Shown here one piece after another: positions 10,709 to 19,558 of a DNA stretch of 64,000 nt. The notes under the pieces are model-generated. The model saw only the letters and a program-made list of their open reading frames with translations. It ran no database searches and was not told the DNA's origin. This DNA is from DASRDU01 sp035560235 (GTDB lineage Bacteria; Acidobacteriota; Blastocatellia; RBC074): assembly GCA_035560235.1 (NCBI GenBank), contig DATMAG010000049.1, positions 50,590 through 114,589 on the forward strand. The letters are read 5' to 3'. Within the stretch, counting starts at the first letter, position 1. Each line of letters starts with the position of its first letter. Made by a program: the position numbers and the translations under genes.

Positions 10709-11518
10709 TTACATCGGGAACATCTCACTGAGTTCACCCGGCGCAGGCTGACGCCCGTACTGGCACAGTTCAAAGGCTTCGGCGTATCTGATTGCCCGGC
10801 CCTGTTCTTCGCCGTAACGCGCCACGAGCAGCGCGCGGTATTTGTCGGCAATTTCAACGTCGCGATCTCTGAGCCAGTCGTGAATGAACTGTCGGCGCGC
10901 TTCATCGCCTTCAGGCACGCCGGGCAGATAACGACCGAGCCACGAATCACGATCAGCAAACTGCGACGGCATCGAGCAGATGCACTCAGACTTTTTCGCT
11001 GACACGTCATCAATCCCGACCACGATGGCCGGATCGAAGGGATACGGCTTCTGAAACTGATCGGAGTAATAAAGAATGACCGGATTGCGCGGACACGGCG
11101 GCGTGTGCGTTTCAAAAAACGGCGCAGCCACCAGCACCGCCGCGTCTTCGACCAGCACGCCCGTGTAGCGATGATCGGGGTGATAATCACAAGGCCGCGG
11201 ACACAGCACAATATCGGCCTGCCAGGCGCGAATGAGCCGCGCAATCGTCCGGCGGTTTTCGAGCGTCGGCAGCAGTTCGCCATCGTGAATGTCAAGCACT
11301 TCGGTTTCGATGCCCAGGATTTCAGCGCACCGCTCGACTTCAGCCCTGCGCCTGAGCGCGAGCGGCCCGCCTGCCATCGCAAAATGTCCGACATCGCCGT
11401 TGGTCGTGGCGACAAACTTGACCTTGTGTCCGGCAGCGGCCCACTTCGCCGCGACTCCGGCAGCCTTGAGTTCACAGTCATCAGGATGCGCGCCAAAAGC
11501 AATGATCTTTAGTTTCAC
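10709..11518 (-). CDS. PIG-L (LmbE-like) family deacetylase, BshB-like size
   Basis: The 269-residue product starts with GTG. The zinc-binding A-H-P-D-D motif is at residues 10-14 and the second ligand set at C-D-Y-H-P-D-H, both intact. The family removes N-acetyl groups from GlcNAc-type substrates, as in bacillithiol and mycothiol synthesis (BshB, MshB), GPI precursors or antibiotics. Length and motifs fit BshB, but no bshA or bshC is visible here, so the substrate is open. No signal peptide. Palindromic repeats lie in the gaps on both sides. Confidence 0.88.
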   Translation of the reverse strand: MKLKIIAFGAHPDDCELKAAGVAAKWAAAGHKVKFVATTNGDVGHFAMAGGPLALRRRAEVERCAEILGIETEVLDIHDGELLPTLENRRTIARLIRAWQADIVLCPRPCDYHPDHRYTGVLVEDAAVLVAAPFFETHTPPCPRNPVILYYSDQFQKPYPFDPAIVVGIDDVSAKKSECICSMPSQFADRDSWLGRYLPGVPEGDEARRQFIHDWLRDRDVEIADKYRALLVARYGEEQGRAIRYAEAFELCQYGRQPAPGELSEMFPM

Positions 11519-11540
11519 AGGTTCAGTGATAAGCGGTCGA

Positions 11541-11623
11541 ATGGAACTCGGATGAAACGGATGTGACAGATCATCACAGATTATCCGTTTGAATCTGCGG
11601 CATCCGTCTCATCCGTGTTCAAT
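11541..11623. repeat. Palindrome of the GGATGAAAC family
   Basis: The arms 11541-11563 and 11601-11623 pair with few mismatches. The sequence is of the same type as the three-unit array at 44760-45050 and the copy at 28250-28313. It occupies most of the gap between the aldehyde dehydrogenase and the deacetylase. Confidence 0.85.
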
Positions 11624-11635
11624 CTTCTGATTCGA

Positions 11636-13225
11636 TTACAGATTGTCTTTTGTCAGCACATTATCCACCAGCCGCCAGATGCCTCTGGTGTTTTCGTTGC
11701 GCAATTCAACGGGCAACGCTTCCGGCGGGAAGTTCTGATACGACACCGGACGCGCGAAGCGTTTGATGGCATACGTGCCGACCGAAGTCGAACGCGCATC
11801 GGTCGTCGCCGGATACGGGCCGCCGTGCGTCATTGCGGGACAGACTTCAACGCCGGTCGGAAAGCCGTTGAAAACGAGCCGCCCGGCTTTGGTTTCGAGA
11901 ATTGAAACCAGCCCGGCGTACTGCTGCAAATCTTCGGGCGTGGCGTGAATCGTTGCAGTCAGTGAACCGTGCAGGCTGCGGGCGATTTCTTCAAGCTGCT
12001 CGCGCGTGCCGCAACTGACGACGAGCGTTGACGGGCCGAAGACTTCTTCACTGAGTTGCGGACTGGCCAGAAACGTGGCGGCATCGGTCGCAAAGACTGT
12101 GGCCTGCGATTGTGTCTTTGCAGGTTCGGGCGCAGTTTGTGCGCGCTGTGTCGCTACGCCTGAAGTTTCAGCAAAGCGGCTGACGCCTGATTCATAACTT
12201 TGCAGAATGCCCGGATGCAGCATCGTGGTCGGCGGCACTGCGGCAAACAGATTGTTGAGCCTGCCGATCAGTTGATCCATTCCGGCATCGGCCATTCCAA
12301 AGACCAGGCCGGGACAGGTGCAGAACTGACCTGCGCCGAGCGTGACTGAATTTTTCAGCCCTTCGGCAAAGGCTTCGCCACGCGACTGCAACGCGCCAGG
12401 CAGCACGAAGACAGGATTGACGCTGCCCATTTCAGCGTAAACCGGAATCGGTTCAGGCCGCGCCGCCGCCGCATCGAACAAAGCCCGCCCGCCGCGCAGC
12501 GAACCGGTAAAGCCGACCGCCCTGATGGCCGGATGTTTGACGAGCGTCTGCCCGACTTCGACGCTGCCGCCGTGAACCATTGAAAAAACGCCTTCGGGCA
12601 TGCCGGTTTCATTCGCCGCTTTAATGACAGCGCGGGCGACCATTTCAGAAGTGCCGGGATGCGCGGGATGCGCCTTGACAACGACCGGGCATCCGGCAGC
12701 GAGCGCCGAAGCGGTGTCGCCGCCCGCGACTGAATAGGCAAAGGGAAAATTGCTCGCGCCAAAGACCGCGACCGGGCCAAGCGCAATCAGCATGCGCCGC
12801 AGATCGGGTTTCGGCAGCGGCTGACGATCAGCAATGGCGCGGTCAATCGTCGCTTCGACCCACGAACCTTCGCGGATTTCCGCCGCAAACAGACGCAACT
12901 GATTCATCGTGCGCCCGCGTTCGCCAGTCAGCCGGTCATAAGGCAGGCCGGTTTCAGCCTGGGCGCGATGAATCAGTTCATCGCCCTGCGCGAGCAGTTC
13001 ATCCGCGATAGATTCAAGAAACGCGGCGCGCTCGTCGCTGCTCAGGCGACGGTAAGCATCGAACGCCTGAGCGGCGAGTTCGCAGGCGCGATTGATTTCG
13101 TCAGTCGTCGCTTCGTGAAAGACGGGGTCAAGTGACCGGCCAGCCGCCGGATCAAAAGCCTGAAAGGTTTGAGAACCTGATGATGAAGTTGAATTGCCGA
13201 TGATCTGTTTGCCGTGTAGTTCCAT
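11636..13225 (-). CDS. Aldehyde dehydrogenase, 2,5-dioxovalerate (alpha-ketoglutarate semialdehyde) type
   Basis: At 529 residues it is longer than ordinary aldehyde dehydrogenases (about 480) and matches the NADP-dependent alpha-ketoglutaric semialdehyde dehydrogenase group. The catalytic Cys is in G-A-G-Q-F-C-T-C-P-G, where that group usually has F-C-T-N-P-G, and the general-base Glu is in Y-A-E-M-G-S-V-N-P. The reaction is 2,5-dioxopentanoate to 2-oxoglutarate, the last step of oxidative uronate, pentose and glucarate pathways. It sits directly downstream of the inositol oxygenase gene, the first step of the inositol-to-glucuronate route. Cytosolic, no signal peptide. Confidence 0.9.
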   Translation of the reverse strand: MELHGKQIIGNSTSSSGSQTFQAFDPAAGRSLDPVFHEATTDEINRACELAAQAFDAYRRLSSDERAAFLESIADELLAQGDELIHRAQAETGLPYDRLTGERGRTMNQLRLFAAEIREGSWVEATIDRAIADRQPLPKPDLRRMLIALGPVAVFGASNFPFAYSVAGGDTASALAAGCPVVVKAHPAHPGTSEMVARAVIKAANETGMPEGVFSMVHGGSVEVGQTLVKHPAIRAVGFTGSLRGGRALFDAAAARPEPIPVYAEMGSVNPVFVLPGALQSRGEAFAEGLKNSVTLGAGQFCTCPGLVFGMADAGMDQLIGRLNNLFAAVPPTTMLHPGILQSYESGVSRFAETSGVATQRAQTAPEPAKTQSQATVFATDAATFLASPQLSEEVFGPSTLVVSCGTREQLEEIARSLHGSLTATIHATPEDLQQYAGLVSILETKAGRLVFNGFPTGVEVCPAMTHGGPYPATTDARSTSVGTYAIKRFARPVSYQNFPPEALPVELRNENTRGIWRLVDNVLTKDNL

Positions 13226-13230
13226 AGTGA

Positions 13231-13324
13231 TTGTCAGTTGTCCGTGGTCAGTTGTCAGTTGTTATCTGTGATGATGAAAAGTCTGAAAACAAATTACAAC
13301 CGACCACCGACAACTGACAACAAC
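13231..13324. repeat. Palindrome of the GTCAGTTGTC family
   Basis: The arms 13231-13268 and 13296-13324 pair with a few mismatches; the words are TTGTCAGTTGTC and GTGGTCAGTTG. The right arm touches the stop codon of the inositol oxygenase gene and the left arm ends a few bases before the aldehyde dehydrogenase start, so the palindrome fills the whole gap. Confidence 0.85.
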
Positions 13325-14169
13325 TACCAGGCAATCTTTGGCGGGAAAAATTCAGCCACCAGTTCCTGATAGAACGGCCTCAATTCCTCAACATTCGGCT
13401 GCACAACTGACTTGGTGTACAAGTCGTAAGGATTGAAGGCGCGTACCCATTTGAGCATTTCCCTGTCCTGTTCGTTCATCAGGTGCGTGTATTCGTTCTC
13501 GCGGTGAACCACGTAAGCCGAATGATAGCGAATCATCCACAACGCTTCCTGCGGCAGATAATTTCTGACGACGTGATAAAGATATTCATCGTGGCCCCAG
13601 GTGAAATGCACTTGATCAAGACCGCAGCCCGGTTCGTAAATCCCGCAGGGCGTGCTGAGCAGTGGATTCCGGCTGTCGGGATTGTCAGCAAAAAATTCTG
13701 AATAAACGATCCTGTCTGAAAACGCGCAGCCGACCGGGTTGGTGTCACCGACCACGGCCCACTGCGGCTCGCCAAAGAGGCACAGCACCTTGCCGAGATC
13801 GTGAATCAGCCCGGTGAGAATGAACCAGCGCGGGTGTCCGTCGCGGCGAATGGCTTCGGCGGTCTGCAGCGCGTGCACGATCTGCGGCAGCGCCAGATCA
13901 GGGTCGCTGTCATCAACGACCTGATCGAGTTGTTCCATCGCCTCCCAGACGCTCATCTCAGCTTTTCGGAGCGGCGTGTACTCGGCTTTTTTTGCCAGCA
14001 CGAAATCGAGCGTCTGCTGTGTGTGATGCTGTCGGTAAAGTTCACGGACACAGGCGCGGGCTTCGGCGGCGTAATCGCGGAACTGAGCTGGCTGTTTATC
14101 TTCATCAATGAGTGAGTGGGGAATGGGCGGGGCAACGGCAAACAAATCAGAACTGAGCGGATGTGACAT
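13324..14169 (-). CDS. Inositol oxygenase (MIOX)
   Basis: The start at 14169 gives M-S-H-P-L and 281 residues, against 285 for human MIOX; the upstream extension runs into a palindrome and is rejected. All six di-iron ligands known from mammalian MIOX can be placed: H112, H123-D124 (in L-I-H-D-L-G-K), H193 (W-G-H-D-E-Y), H216 (R-Y-H-S-A-Y) and D249 (F-N-P-Y-D-L-Y). K127, which contacts substrate, is also present. The enzyme is an HD-fold oxygenase converting myo-inositol and O2 to D-glucuronate. The next gene encodes a dioxovalerate dehydrogenase, so the pair could open and close an oxidative inositol pathway; uronate isomerase and dehydratase steps must be encoded elsewhere. Confidence 0.92.
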   Translation of the reverse strand: MSHPLSSDLFAVAPPIPHSLIDEDKQPAQFRDYAAEARACVRELYRQHHTQQTLDFVLAKKAEYTPLRKAEMSVWEAMEQLDQVVDDSDPDLALPQIVHALQTAEAIRRDGHPRWFILTGLIHDLGKVLCLFGEPQWAVVGDTNPVGCAFSDRIVYSEFFADNPDSRNPLLSTPCGIYEPGCGLDQVHFTWGHDEYLYHVVRNYLPQEALWMIRYHSAYVVHRENEYTHLMNEQDREMLKWVRAFNPYDLYTKSVVQPNVEELRPFYQELVAEFFPPKIAW

Positions 14170-14304
14170 TAACCTGCATTGCTCCTTTGTGCGTGATCTC
14201 GGTTGAAAGTTCCGGCCTGACCGAATCAGCTGCTGGTCAAACCAGGCGGCGCGGCCATCATAATGCCGCCTTCTCAAAAAGTGAACAGTCGTCTGAAGAG
14301 CTGA

Positions 14305-14399
14305 GTCTGGCTGGAGCGCAGGCAGGCTGCCTGCCAGACTTCGATCAGGGGCTTCTTCCCGCAAGCCATGCAGGCAGGCTGCCTGCGCTCCAGCCAGAC
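14305..14399. repeat. Palindrome of the GCAGGCAGGCTGCC family
   Basis: The arms 14305-14334 and 14370-14399 are 30-bp reverse complements with one mismatch. The inner part of each arm is itself nearly palindromic. Related cores occur at 36959-36994, 53474-53493 and 63935-64000. It is upstream of the inositol oxygenase gene and of the TonB receptor, which diverge from this gap. Confidence 0.9.
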
Positions 14400-14735
14400 A
14401 ATGAAGTGCCCCTGGGCCGGATCTTGTTCATCCGGCCTGGTCGTGGTACTGTGCTGCCATCTTAAATACGGTAAGGTCATAACAAAGCACCAGCATTATC
14501 TTTCAGGAGAATCAGCAGAGTCGTCATTCGAACTTTTCTGTTTTACACGCAGTTCCCCGACAGGGCCTGCTCTGCGCTGTAGCAGTTCACAGGATGAAAG
14601 GTAACGGCAGACTTTTCCCCTGCCTTCAGTTCAGACTGTGAGCAGATAACCGCTCTTCAGTGCAGCCAGGACGCCGGTTTCGCTACCACAATCAACACTC
14701 ATTCACCCCCTTCTCATTCAGGAAAGGAGTTACCC
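14400..14735. other. Intergenic leader of the first TonB-dependent receptor
   Basis: About 335 bases with no credible reading frame. It should hold the receptor's promoter, which I could not place with confidence. The receptor's ribosome binding site AAAGGAG lies just before base 14730. Confidence 0.4.
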
Positions 14736-17700
14736 ATGTTGCGTCCACGTTACCCCCTCGCAGTTCTGGTCATCATCACGCTGCTGGCCTCGGCTGCCCT
14801 GTCACAAACCTTTCGTGGTGGCATCTCCGGCAGCATTACCGATCCGTCCGGCGCAGCTGTCCCCGGCGCATCCGTACAGCTTGTGCATGAAGGCACGGGG
14901 CTGACCCGCAATCAGGAAACCACCAGCTCCGGCGATTTCACCTTTGCCGATCTGCCGCCCGGCTTCTACACGATCACCATTACCAAGGCCGGGTTCCAGA
15001 CCCGGAAGATGGAGAAGGTTGAAGTCGCCGTCGGCAAGGTCACCAGTCTGCCGGTCACGCTCGCCGTCGGACAAACGAGCGAAACCATCGAGGTGCAGGC
15101 TGCAGCCGCCACGCTTGAAACTTCCAATTCCACGCTCAATGCTGTCGTCAATCAGCGCGCGGTGCAGGAGATTCCGCTCAACGGGCGCGACTTTCGCACG
15201 CTGCTTTACCTGACGCCGGGCTATAACCAGAGCGGTTCGATGAATGGCAATCGCGGCAATCAGAACAACTGGCAGATTGACGGCACCGACAACAATGATT
15301 TCTGGCACAACGGCGAAGCCGTCAACCAGGGCAGCATTTCAGGCATCGCGGGCGTGCTGCTGCCGATTGAAGCGATTGATCAGTTCAATCAGCAGTCAGC
15401 CGGCGGCGGCGATTTCGGGCGCAATCCTGGTTCGCAGGTCAACGTCGCCCTGAAATCAGGCACGAACGAATTTCACGGCTCGGCCTACTACTTCAATCGC
15501 AACGAAGCCTTCGCGCTGCAATCGCCGTTCGTTCCGGTCGGAACTCCCGACAAGCTGCGCAACGAACAGGGCGGTTTTTCGCTCGGCGGCCCGATCATCA
15601 AAAACCGCCTCTTCTTTTTCCTCACCTATGAAAAGCAGAACTATGTGATTGCTGACCCGGTGCGCGGAACTGTCCCGTCCAACGCCTGGATTGATGTGGC
15701 CAAAGGCATCCTGCAAAAGTACAACGTGCCGGTGAATCCGGTCATGCTGGCCACTTTTCAGAATCTGTGGCCGTCACGCGGGGCTTCAGCTCCGGCAACA
15801 AAACTGAACTTCAATTCCGGCGATGATGACACCGGCCACAGCAACAACGGTGTCATCAAGCTCGATTACAACCTCAATTCAAAGCATACGCTCTCGGCGC
15901 GCGCGTTTCTCGGAACAGGTGAAGCGGCGCAGTTTGCCGGATCAGTTTACAAGGAATATTACCAGGTGGTGCCGAGTCGTCAGCATAACTTTGCCGTGAT
16001 CTGGAACTCGACCTGGACGCCGCGTCTTGTCAACCAGTTGCTGGCCGGAGTGAACTACTTCAACCAGACCTTTGACGATGCGGTTCACGCCGCCAATCCG
16101 GTTTCGTGGGGACTCAACACCGGCGTCACCAACCCGTCGAATTTCGGCGCGCCAACAATCAGCATCACCGGCTTCGACAACGGCATCGTCGGCGCGACTC
16201 CGCGTCTCGGACGAATTGATGTGACCGGCCATCTGACCGACAACCTCTCGTACAACTTCGGCAGCCACGCGCTGAAACTCGGCGGTGAATTCCGGCGGGC
16301 GAAGCTCGATGTGTTCTACTACCGCGAAGCGCGCGGGTCTTTCAGCTTCGACGGCAACCAGGGACCGTGGGCCAATGATCCGACGCTTGATCCGAAAGTT
16401 GATCCGCTCGGCGTTCAGAAAAAGGCCATCGCCGATTTTGTGGCGGGCATCATCGCCGCTGGCAGCGCCTCAATCGCCGTCGGTGATCCGCAGCGCGATT
16501 ACTTCGTGAATTCAGTTGATGGCTGGGCGCAGGACAACTGGCAGTACACGCCGCGTCTGAATATCAACTACGGCTTCCGCTACACCTACAACGGAAGGCT
16601 GCACGCGACGGGCAGCAAACCGATTGCGATCTTCAATCCGAAGTCATCAACCGGCCTCTCCATCGTAGGCAAGGACATTGAATCGCTCTATCCGGCTGAC
16701 TACAACAACATCGCGCCGCGTCTCGGTTTTGCCTATTCGCCAACGCGTGGCGGGAAGATGGTGATTCGCGGTCATTACGGCGTCTATTACGACATCGTCA
16801 ATGGCAACCTGTTCATTGACAACCGCGCCGGCAGCGATTCCGGTCGCGGTGTCTCGCGCCAGCCGACCGGCCCGGCCCCGGTCTTCAGCGCCAGCAATCC
16901 CGGCACGGGACCCAATGGCTCCGGCCCCTACACGATTCAGCAGGGAGTGCCCATCTTCGGTGGCGCGACGCCGCAGCCGCCGTTCGCAGTCTACACAGTG
17001 AATCAGAACCTGCGCTCGCCCTACGTGCAGAATTTCGGCGTGGATGTGCAGTATCAGGTGGCGAGAAACACGCTGCTGACGGTCGGTTATGTCGGCAACC
17101 AGGCGCGCAAGCTGGTGTACACGCACAACATCAATCAGATCAGGCCGAGCGTTGATCCGGCTGCCTCCTCGCGTCGCCCGTTCTTCACGCAGTTCCCGCA
17201 ATTCCGCGGGATCACTGAGATCGAGACGGCAGCCAATTCGAGCTACAACGCGCTTCAGCTTTCGCTGCGCACCTCAAGCTGGCGCAACCTCAGCGCCCAG
17301 TTCTCCTACACGCTCGGACACGCGGAGGATGAAGTTTCAGCGCCGCGCAACGCCCGACCGACCGACAATTACAACCGCCGGTTCGACCGGGGCAATGCGG
17401 CCTTTGATTACCGGCACGTCTTTTCAGGTTACGTGCTTTATGACGTGCCGCAGCTCGGCCACGCGCTGCCGCTGCTGACCAGAGGCTGGCAGCTCAACGC
17501 GTTCATCACGGCAGATTCCGGCACGCCGTTCACGGTCTTTGCCACCGGCGACTTCAGCCACACGCGCAACGGCGCTGACCGGGCGAATCAGACCGGCGAT
17601 CCGTTCAGCGGAATCACGCAGCCGGCGACAGTCAATGGCCGCTACGTCAATGGCATTCGCTATTTCAACGGCTCGGCCTTTGTCAATCCGGCCCCCGGGA

Positions 17701-17969
17701 CTTACGGGACAACCAAAAGAAACCAGTACTACGGGCCGGGGTTCGCTTCAGTTGACCTTTCAGTCTTCAAGAACTTCAGGTTCAGGGAGCGATACACCCT
17801 GCAGTTCCGCTCGGAGATCTTCAATATCTTCAACCGGCTGAATATGGGCAATCCTGACGGATCAGTCGGCGGCGGGCTGATCGGCGGCACGCGTCACGGC
17901 GGCGATGCGCCTGGCATCGGTTACGGCGAACCGCGCAACATTCAGTTCGTCGTGAAATTCCTCTGGTAA
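14736..17969 (+). CDS. TonB-dependent receptor, Oar-like, with N-terminal carboxypeptidase-regulatory-like domain
   Basis: The start follows AAAGGAG at ideal spacing. The 1077-residue product has a Sec signal peptide ending near A-L-S-Q. Residues about 25-110 are a transthyretin-like carboxypeptidase-regulatory domain (I-T-D-P-S-G-A-A-V-P-G-A). Then come a plug region (N-G-R-D-F-R-T-L near residue 147, W-Q-I-D-G-T-D-N-N-D-F) and a long barrel rich in Tyr/Asn ending in F-V-V-K-F-L-W, an outer-membrane C-terminal signature. The family is massively expanded in Acidobacteriota and imports large ligands, often glycans or peptides, powered by TonB. No SusD partner is adjacent, so ligand identity is unknown. 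Confidence 0.9.
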   Translation: MLRPRYPLAVLVIITLLASAALSQTFRGGISGSITDPSGAAVPGASVQLVHEGTGLTRNQETTSSGDFTFADLPPGFYTITITKAGFQTRKMEKVEVAVGKVTSLPVTLAVGQTSETIEVQAAAATLETSNSTLNAVVNQRAVQEIPLNGRDFRTLLYLTPGYNQSGSMNGNRGNQNNWQIDGTDNNDFWHNGEAVNQGSISGIAGVLLPIEAIDQFNQQSAGGGDFGRNPGSQVNVALKSGTNEFHGSAYYFNRNEAFALQSPFVPVGTPDKLRNEQGGFSLGGPIIKNRLFFFLTYEKQNYVIADPVRGTVPSNAWIDVAKGILQKYNVPVNPVMLATFQNLWPSRGASAPATKLNFNSGDDDTGHSNNGVIKLDYNLNSKHTLSARAFLGTGEAAQFAGSVYKEYYQVVPSRQHNFAVIWNSTWTPRLVNQLLAGVNYFNQTFDDAVHAANPVSWGLNTGVTNPSNFGAPTISITGFDNGIVGATPRLGRIDVTGHLTDNLSYNFGSHALKLGGEFRRAKLDVFYYREARGSFSFDGNQGPWANDPTLDPKVDPLGVQKKAIADFVAGIIAAGSASIAVGDPQRDYFVNSVDGWAQDNWQYTPRLNINYGFRYTYNGRLHATGSKPIAIFNPKSSTGLSIVGKDIESLYPADYNNIAPRLGFAYSPTRGGKMVIRGHYGVYYDIVNGNLFIDNRAGSDSGRGVSRQPTGPAPVFSASNPGTGPNGSGPYTIQQGVPIFGGATPQPPFAVYTVNQNLRSPYVQNFGVDVQYQVARNTLLTVGYVGNQARKLVYTHNINQIRPSVDPAASSRRPFFTQFPQFRGITEIETAANSSYNALQLSLRTSSWRNLSAQFSYTLGHAEDEVSAPRNARPTDNYNRRFDRGNAAFDYRHVFSGYVLYDVPQLGHALPLLTRGWQLNAFITADSGTPFTVFATGDFSHTRNGADRANQTGDPFSGITQPATVNGRYVNGIRYFNGSAFVNPAPGTYGTTKRNQYYGPGFASVDLSVFKNFRFRERYTLQFRSEIFNIFNRLNMGNPDGSVGGGLIGGTRHGGDAPGIGYGEPRNIQFVVKFLW

Positions 17970-17976
17970 AAAAACA

Positions 17977-18050
17977 GACAGGATTCACAGGATCAGCTGC
18001 CGCGACAACATTGTCCCGGCGCTGATTCTGTCAGTCCCGTGAATCCTGTC
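17977..18050. repeat. Palindrome of the GACAGGAT family, overlapping the patatin gene's 3' end
   Basis: Left arm 17977-17997, right arm 18021-18050, imperfect pairing with GACAGGATTCAC at both outer ends. An A-run at 17968-17974 precedes it. The right arm is inside the reading frame of the patatin-like gene and encodes its last residues and stop codon. It separates that gene from the converging TonB receptor and may act as a terminator. Confidence 0.8.
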
Positions 18051-18852
18051 TTACTGCTGAAAACATCTCCTCAGTTCTGCGCCTGCCTGAATCAATCAGT
18101 TCCTGCAAATCGCGCTGCCGATAAATCACCGTGCCTTTGCCGAGCGTGTCCGGCGTAAGCATCACGACCGGTATCTGAGGATGCTGCTGTCGCAGCTTTT
18201 CGACTCTGGCCGCGTTTTCAGCGCGCGCTTTCAGGTGACTGGAAACATCAACCACCAGCACCTGCTGCGGCGCAAAGGGCAGCGCAAATAATTTGTCAGC
18301 CGGTAAACAATTCACCACGCCACCATCCACCAGCCGCAGCACACGGCCCGCCATTTCACACCGCCGCGACGGAAAAAAACCGGGAATCGCTGCCGACCCG
18401 CGCGCTGCATCTTCAAGCGGAAAGTCAGAGCCGGGATAGTGAAAGAAAATCTCTTCGCGCCGGTTGAGGTCGTAACAGACCACGCCGAGTCGCTCGACGC
18501 CGTGATGCAGCGTGCGCCCTGAAGCTTCAGACAAAAGCTGAATGTATTCAGGAATAATTCCGGCGCGATGAATGAAACGCCGCCTGATCGTTTCAGGCGC
18601 GCGCCGCAGCCACGCCCACGCCAGCAGGTGCCGCGAAGTCATATCCAGTCCGAGCCGCCGCAGGTCAGCTACGCTCAGCCCGACCGCCGCATAAAACGAG
18701 CCGATGATCGCGCCAGCGCTCGTGCCGACGATTTCAGAAATGCGAAAGCCGCGCTCACTGAGCGCCTCCAGCACGCCGACGTGAGCGAACCCGCGCACGC
18801 CTCCCGCGCCGAGCACCAGACTGAGCGGTTTGTCACTGCTGAGTTGAAGCAA
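18031..18852 (-). CDS. Patatin-like phospholipase family protein (RssA-like)
   Basis: The patatin catalytic set is complete: oxyanion loop G-A-G-G-V-R-G-F near residue 16, nucleophile elbow G-T-S-A-G near residue 43 and catalytic Asp in D-G-G-V near residue 190. The family hydrolyses acyl esters of phospholipids as a Ser-Asp dyad; 273 residues matches cytosolic RssA/YchK-type members. No ATG is available at the 5' end, so TTG at 18852 is used, without a clear ribosome binding site. The C-terminal residues V-R-Q-D-S-R-D are encoded by the palindrome at 17977-18050 and are probably acquired sequence. Confidence 0.85.
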   Translation of the reverse strand: MLQLSSDKPLSLVLGAGGVRGFAHVGVLEALSERGFRISEIVGTSAGAIIGSFYAAVGLSVADLRRLGLDMTSRHLLAWAWLRRAPETIRRRFIHRAGIIPEYIQLLSEASGRTLHHGVERLGVVCYDLNRREEIFFHYPGSDFPLEDAARGSAAIPGFFPSRRCEMAGRVLRLVDGGVVNCLPADKLFALPFAPQQVLVVDVSSHLKARAENAARVEKLRQQHPQIPVVMLTPDTLGKGTVIYRQRDLQELIDSGRRRTEEMFSAVRQDSRD

Positions 18853-18887
18853 GATGATTGCGGCAGGTGAGGTCAGAGAAAAGACGG

Positions 18888-19523
18888 CTAAATATTCGGC
18901 TCCCAGATTTCACTCAGTTCGAGCGTAAAGCCCGGCAGTTCCGGGTCACCTGAAATCTGTTGTGCGTTCTCGACGACTTCGACTTCAGCGCCGGGGCGAT
19001 AAACATAGACGCGCCTGTTTTCGGGATCAATCAGCCAGCCAAGCTGCGCGCCGCTCGCAATGTATTCCTGCATCTTTGCCTGCAAATCGTTCAGATCATC
19101 CGTCGGTGAAAGCAGTTCGATCACGAAGTCAGGGCACAGCGGCAGAAACTTTCGCTTCTGTTCCTGCGTCAGTTGCGCCAGCCGTTCGCGCCTGACCCAC
19201 GCGGCATCAGGCGAACGATCCGCCCCGCCCGGCAACCTGAACCCGGTCGAAGAATCGGTCGAAACGCCTGCCTTGTTATCTTTCGACCAGTTGCGAAGCT
19301 GTGCCGTAATCTCAGCGTTACGATTGCCTGTTTCCCATCCGGTTGGTGGCATAACGATGATGTCTCCTTCAGCCGTGCGTTCGAAGCGCAGATCGCGGTT
19401 GAGCTGGCAGAGTTCAAAGAACTGCTCGTCGCTCATCTCAATCACCGGGCGCAGCCGAATGGTCAGCGGCGTTTCGCGCACTGCAATTCTGCGTTCAGGC
19501 GGATCAATGACAGCATGACTCAT
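18888..19523 (-). CDS. Uma2 family protein (DUF820, PD-(D/E)XK-like)
   Basis: The 211-residue product has the Uma2 pattern: E-M-S-D-E-Q-F-F-E-L near the start, M-P-P-T-G-W-E-T-G-N-R-N, then R-S-P-D-A-A-W and C-P-D-F-V-I-E-L-L-S-P-T-D with the nuclease-fold acidic residues, and A-Q-L-G-W-L-I-D-P-E. Uma2 proteins are abundant in cyanobacteria and other free-living bacteria and are predicted endonucleases, but a biological role is not established. The ATG is preceded by GGAGGAA at good spacing. Its stop lies 36 bases before the patatin start, so the two may be cotranscribed. A second Uma2 gene is at 52372. Confidence 0.88.
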   Translation of the reverse strand: MSHAVIDPPERRIAVRETPLTIRLRPVIEMSDEQFFELCQLNRDLRFERTAEGDIIVMPPTGWETGNRNAEITAQLRNWSKDNKAGVSTDSSTGFRLPGGADRSPDAAWVRRERLAQLTQEQKRKFLPLCPDFVIELLSPTDDLNDLQAKMQEYIASGAQLGWLIDPENRRVYVYRPGAEVEVVENAQQISGDPELPGFTLELSEIWEPNI

Positions 19524-19558
19524 AAGACTTCCTCCTTTGCGGCCCGGTTATTCTAACA

